From: Lentisphaerae bacterium GWF2_49_21
GTDB lineage: Bacteria; Verrucomicrobiota; Lentisphaeria; Victivallales; GWF2-50-93
Direction: 5' to 3'
Assembly: GCA_001804805.1 (NCBI GenBank)
Contig: MHBH01000042.1
Location: 41,256-105,255 of the forward strand
DNA: 64,000 nucleotides
The number at the start of each line of letters is the position of its first letter. The first letter of the stretch is position 1. Shown here in pieces: positions 63,973 through 64,000 of the stretch. The notes beneath the pieces were generated by a model, which was given only the letters and a program-made list of their open reading frames with translations, was not told the origin of the DNA and did no database searches. Position numbers and translations under genes: made by a program.

Positions 63973-64000
63973 ATGAGAAAAAATGATGCACGAAAACTTA
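63973..64000 (+). CDS. Possible start of a further gene, cut by the window edge
   Basis: Only nine codons (MRKNDARKL) are visible before the edge. The start resembles that of some IS630-type transposases, but this is a weak impression and no ribosome site is clear. Confidence 0.2.

Overview
The window reads as a chromosomal segment of a Lentisphaerota/Victivallales-type bacterium (inference from gene content, not from a marker gene). The signs are ten type II secretion-like pseudopilin genes with the [16 protein letters not shown] start and an H-X9-DG tail, many BNR/Asp-box sialidase-like proteins, SGNH esterases, FAD_oxidored-type flavoproteins, a eukaryotic-like kinase fold, and a very high load of small palindromic intergenic repeats. 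G+C looks close to half overall, with a visibly richer block near 30.7-32.4 kb. I saw no rRNA, tRNA, CRISPR array or complete insertion sequence.

Layout. 1-527: end of a voltage-gated cation channel. 547-9208 (minus): a polysaccharide deacetylase, an SGNH esterase, two sialidase-like proteins, a DHDPS/N-acetylneuraminate-lyase-family aldolase and an unrecognised protein. 9406-14307 (plus): a GntR regulator heading a mirror-image cassette of SGNH esterase, sialidase-like protein, lyase-family aldolase and a further sialidase-like protein. 14484-29057 (minus): three pseudopilins, four paralogous GH74/Vps10-like propellers, a LacI regulator and another SGNH esterase. 29151-32438 (minus): GH20 hexosaminidase, LigB-type protein and amidohydrolase. 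32528-38742 (minus): a lone carbohydrate-binding-like domain, four pseudopilins, a second LacI regulator and a deacetylase. 39037-45981 (minus): a probable pseudokinase, a GH5 glycosidase, two pseudopilins, an SGNH esterase and a GntR/periplasmic-binding regulator. 46320-47618 (plus): a VapC-type toxin/antitoxin pair and an SGNH esterase. 47711-59070 (minus): a sialidase-like protein, four flavoproteins, a D-2-hydroxyacid dehydrogenase, a UroD-family protein, an RraA-like aldolase and a probable true GH33 sialidase. 59181-62501 (minus): a pseudopilin, a beta-helix lipoprotein and its GntR regulator. 62698-63843 (plus): an ornithine/diaminopimelate-type decarboxylase, then the edge of a further gene.

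How it fits together. Secreted enzymes with signal peptides (GH74-like, GH5, deacetylases, esterases, beta-helix lipoprotein) would attack complex glycans outside the cell. Cytoplasmic sialidase-like proteins, GH20, lyase-family aldolases, flavoproteins and dehydrogenases would finish the products inside. Pseudopilins sit next to almost every secreted-enzyme group, which suggests enzyme-specific extracellular filaments or a type II-like export route. Five promoters, including that of the second LacI gene, carry the same palindrome (core TACTATCGATAGTA) centred on the predicted transcription start, so part of the locus looks like one LacI regulon.

The most unusual signal is the repeats. A family of nested palindromic elements fills intergenic gaps, nests in the hairpin loops of other copies, supplies stop codons, and appears to have entered the first codons of three pseudopilin genes in frame, leaving a doubled FTLIELL motif each time. 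Several pseudopilin leaders also contain perfect seven-base tandem repeats.
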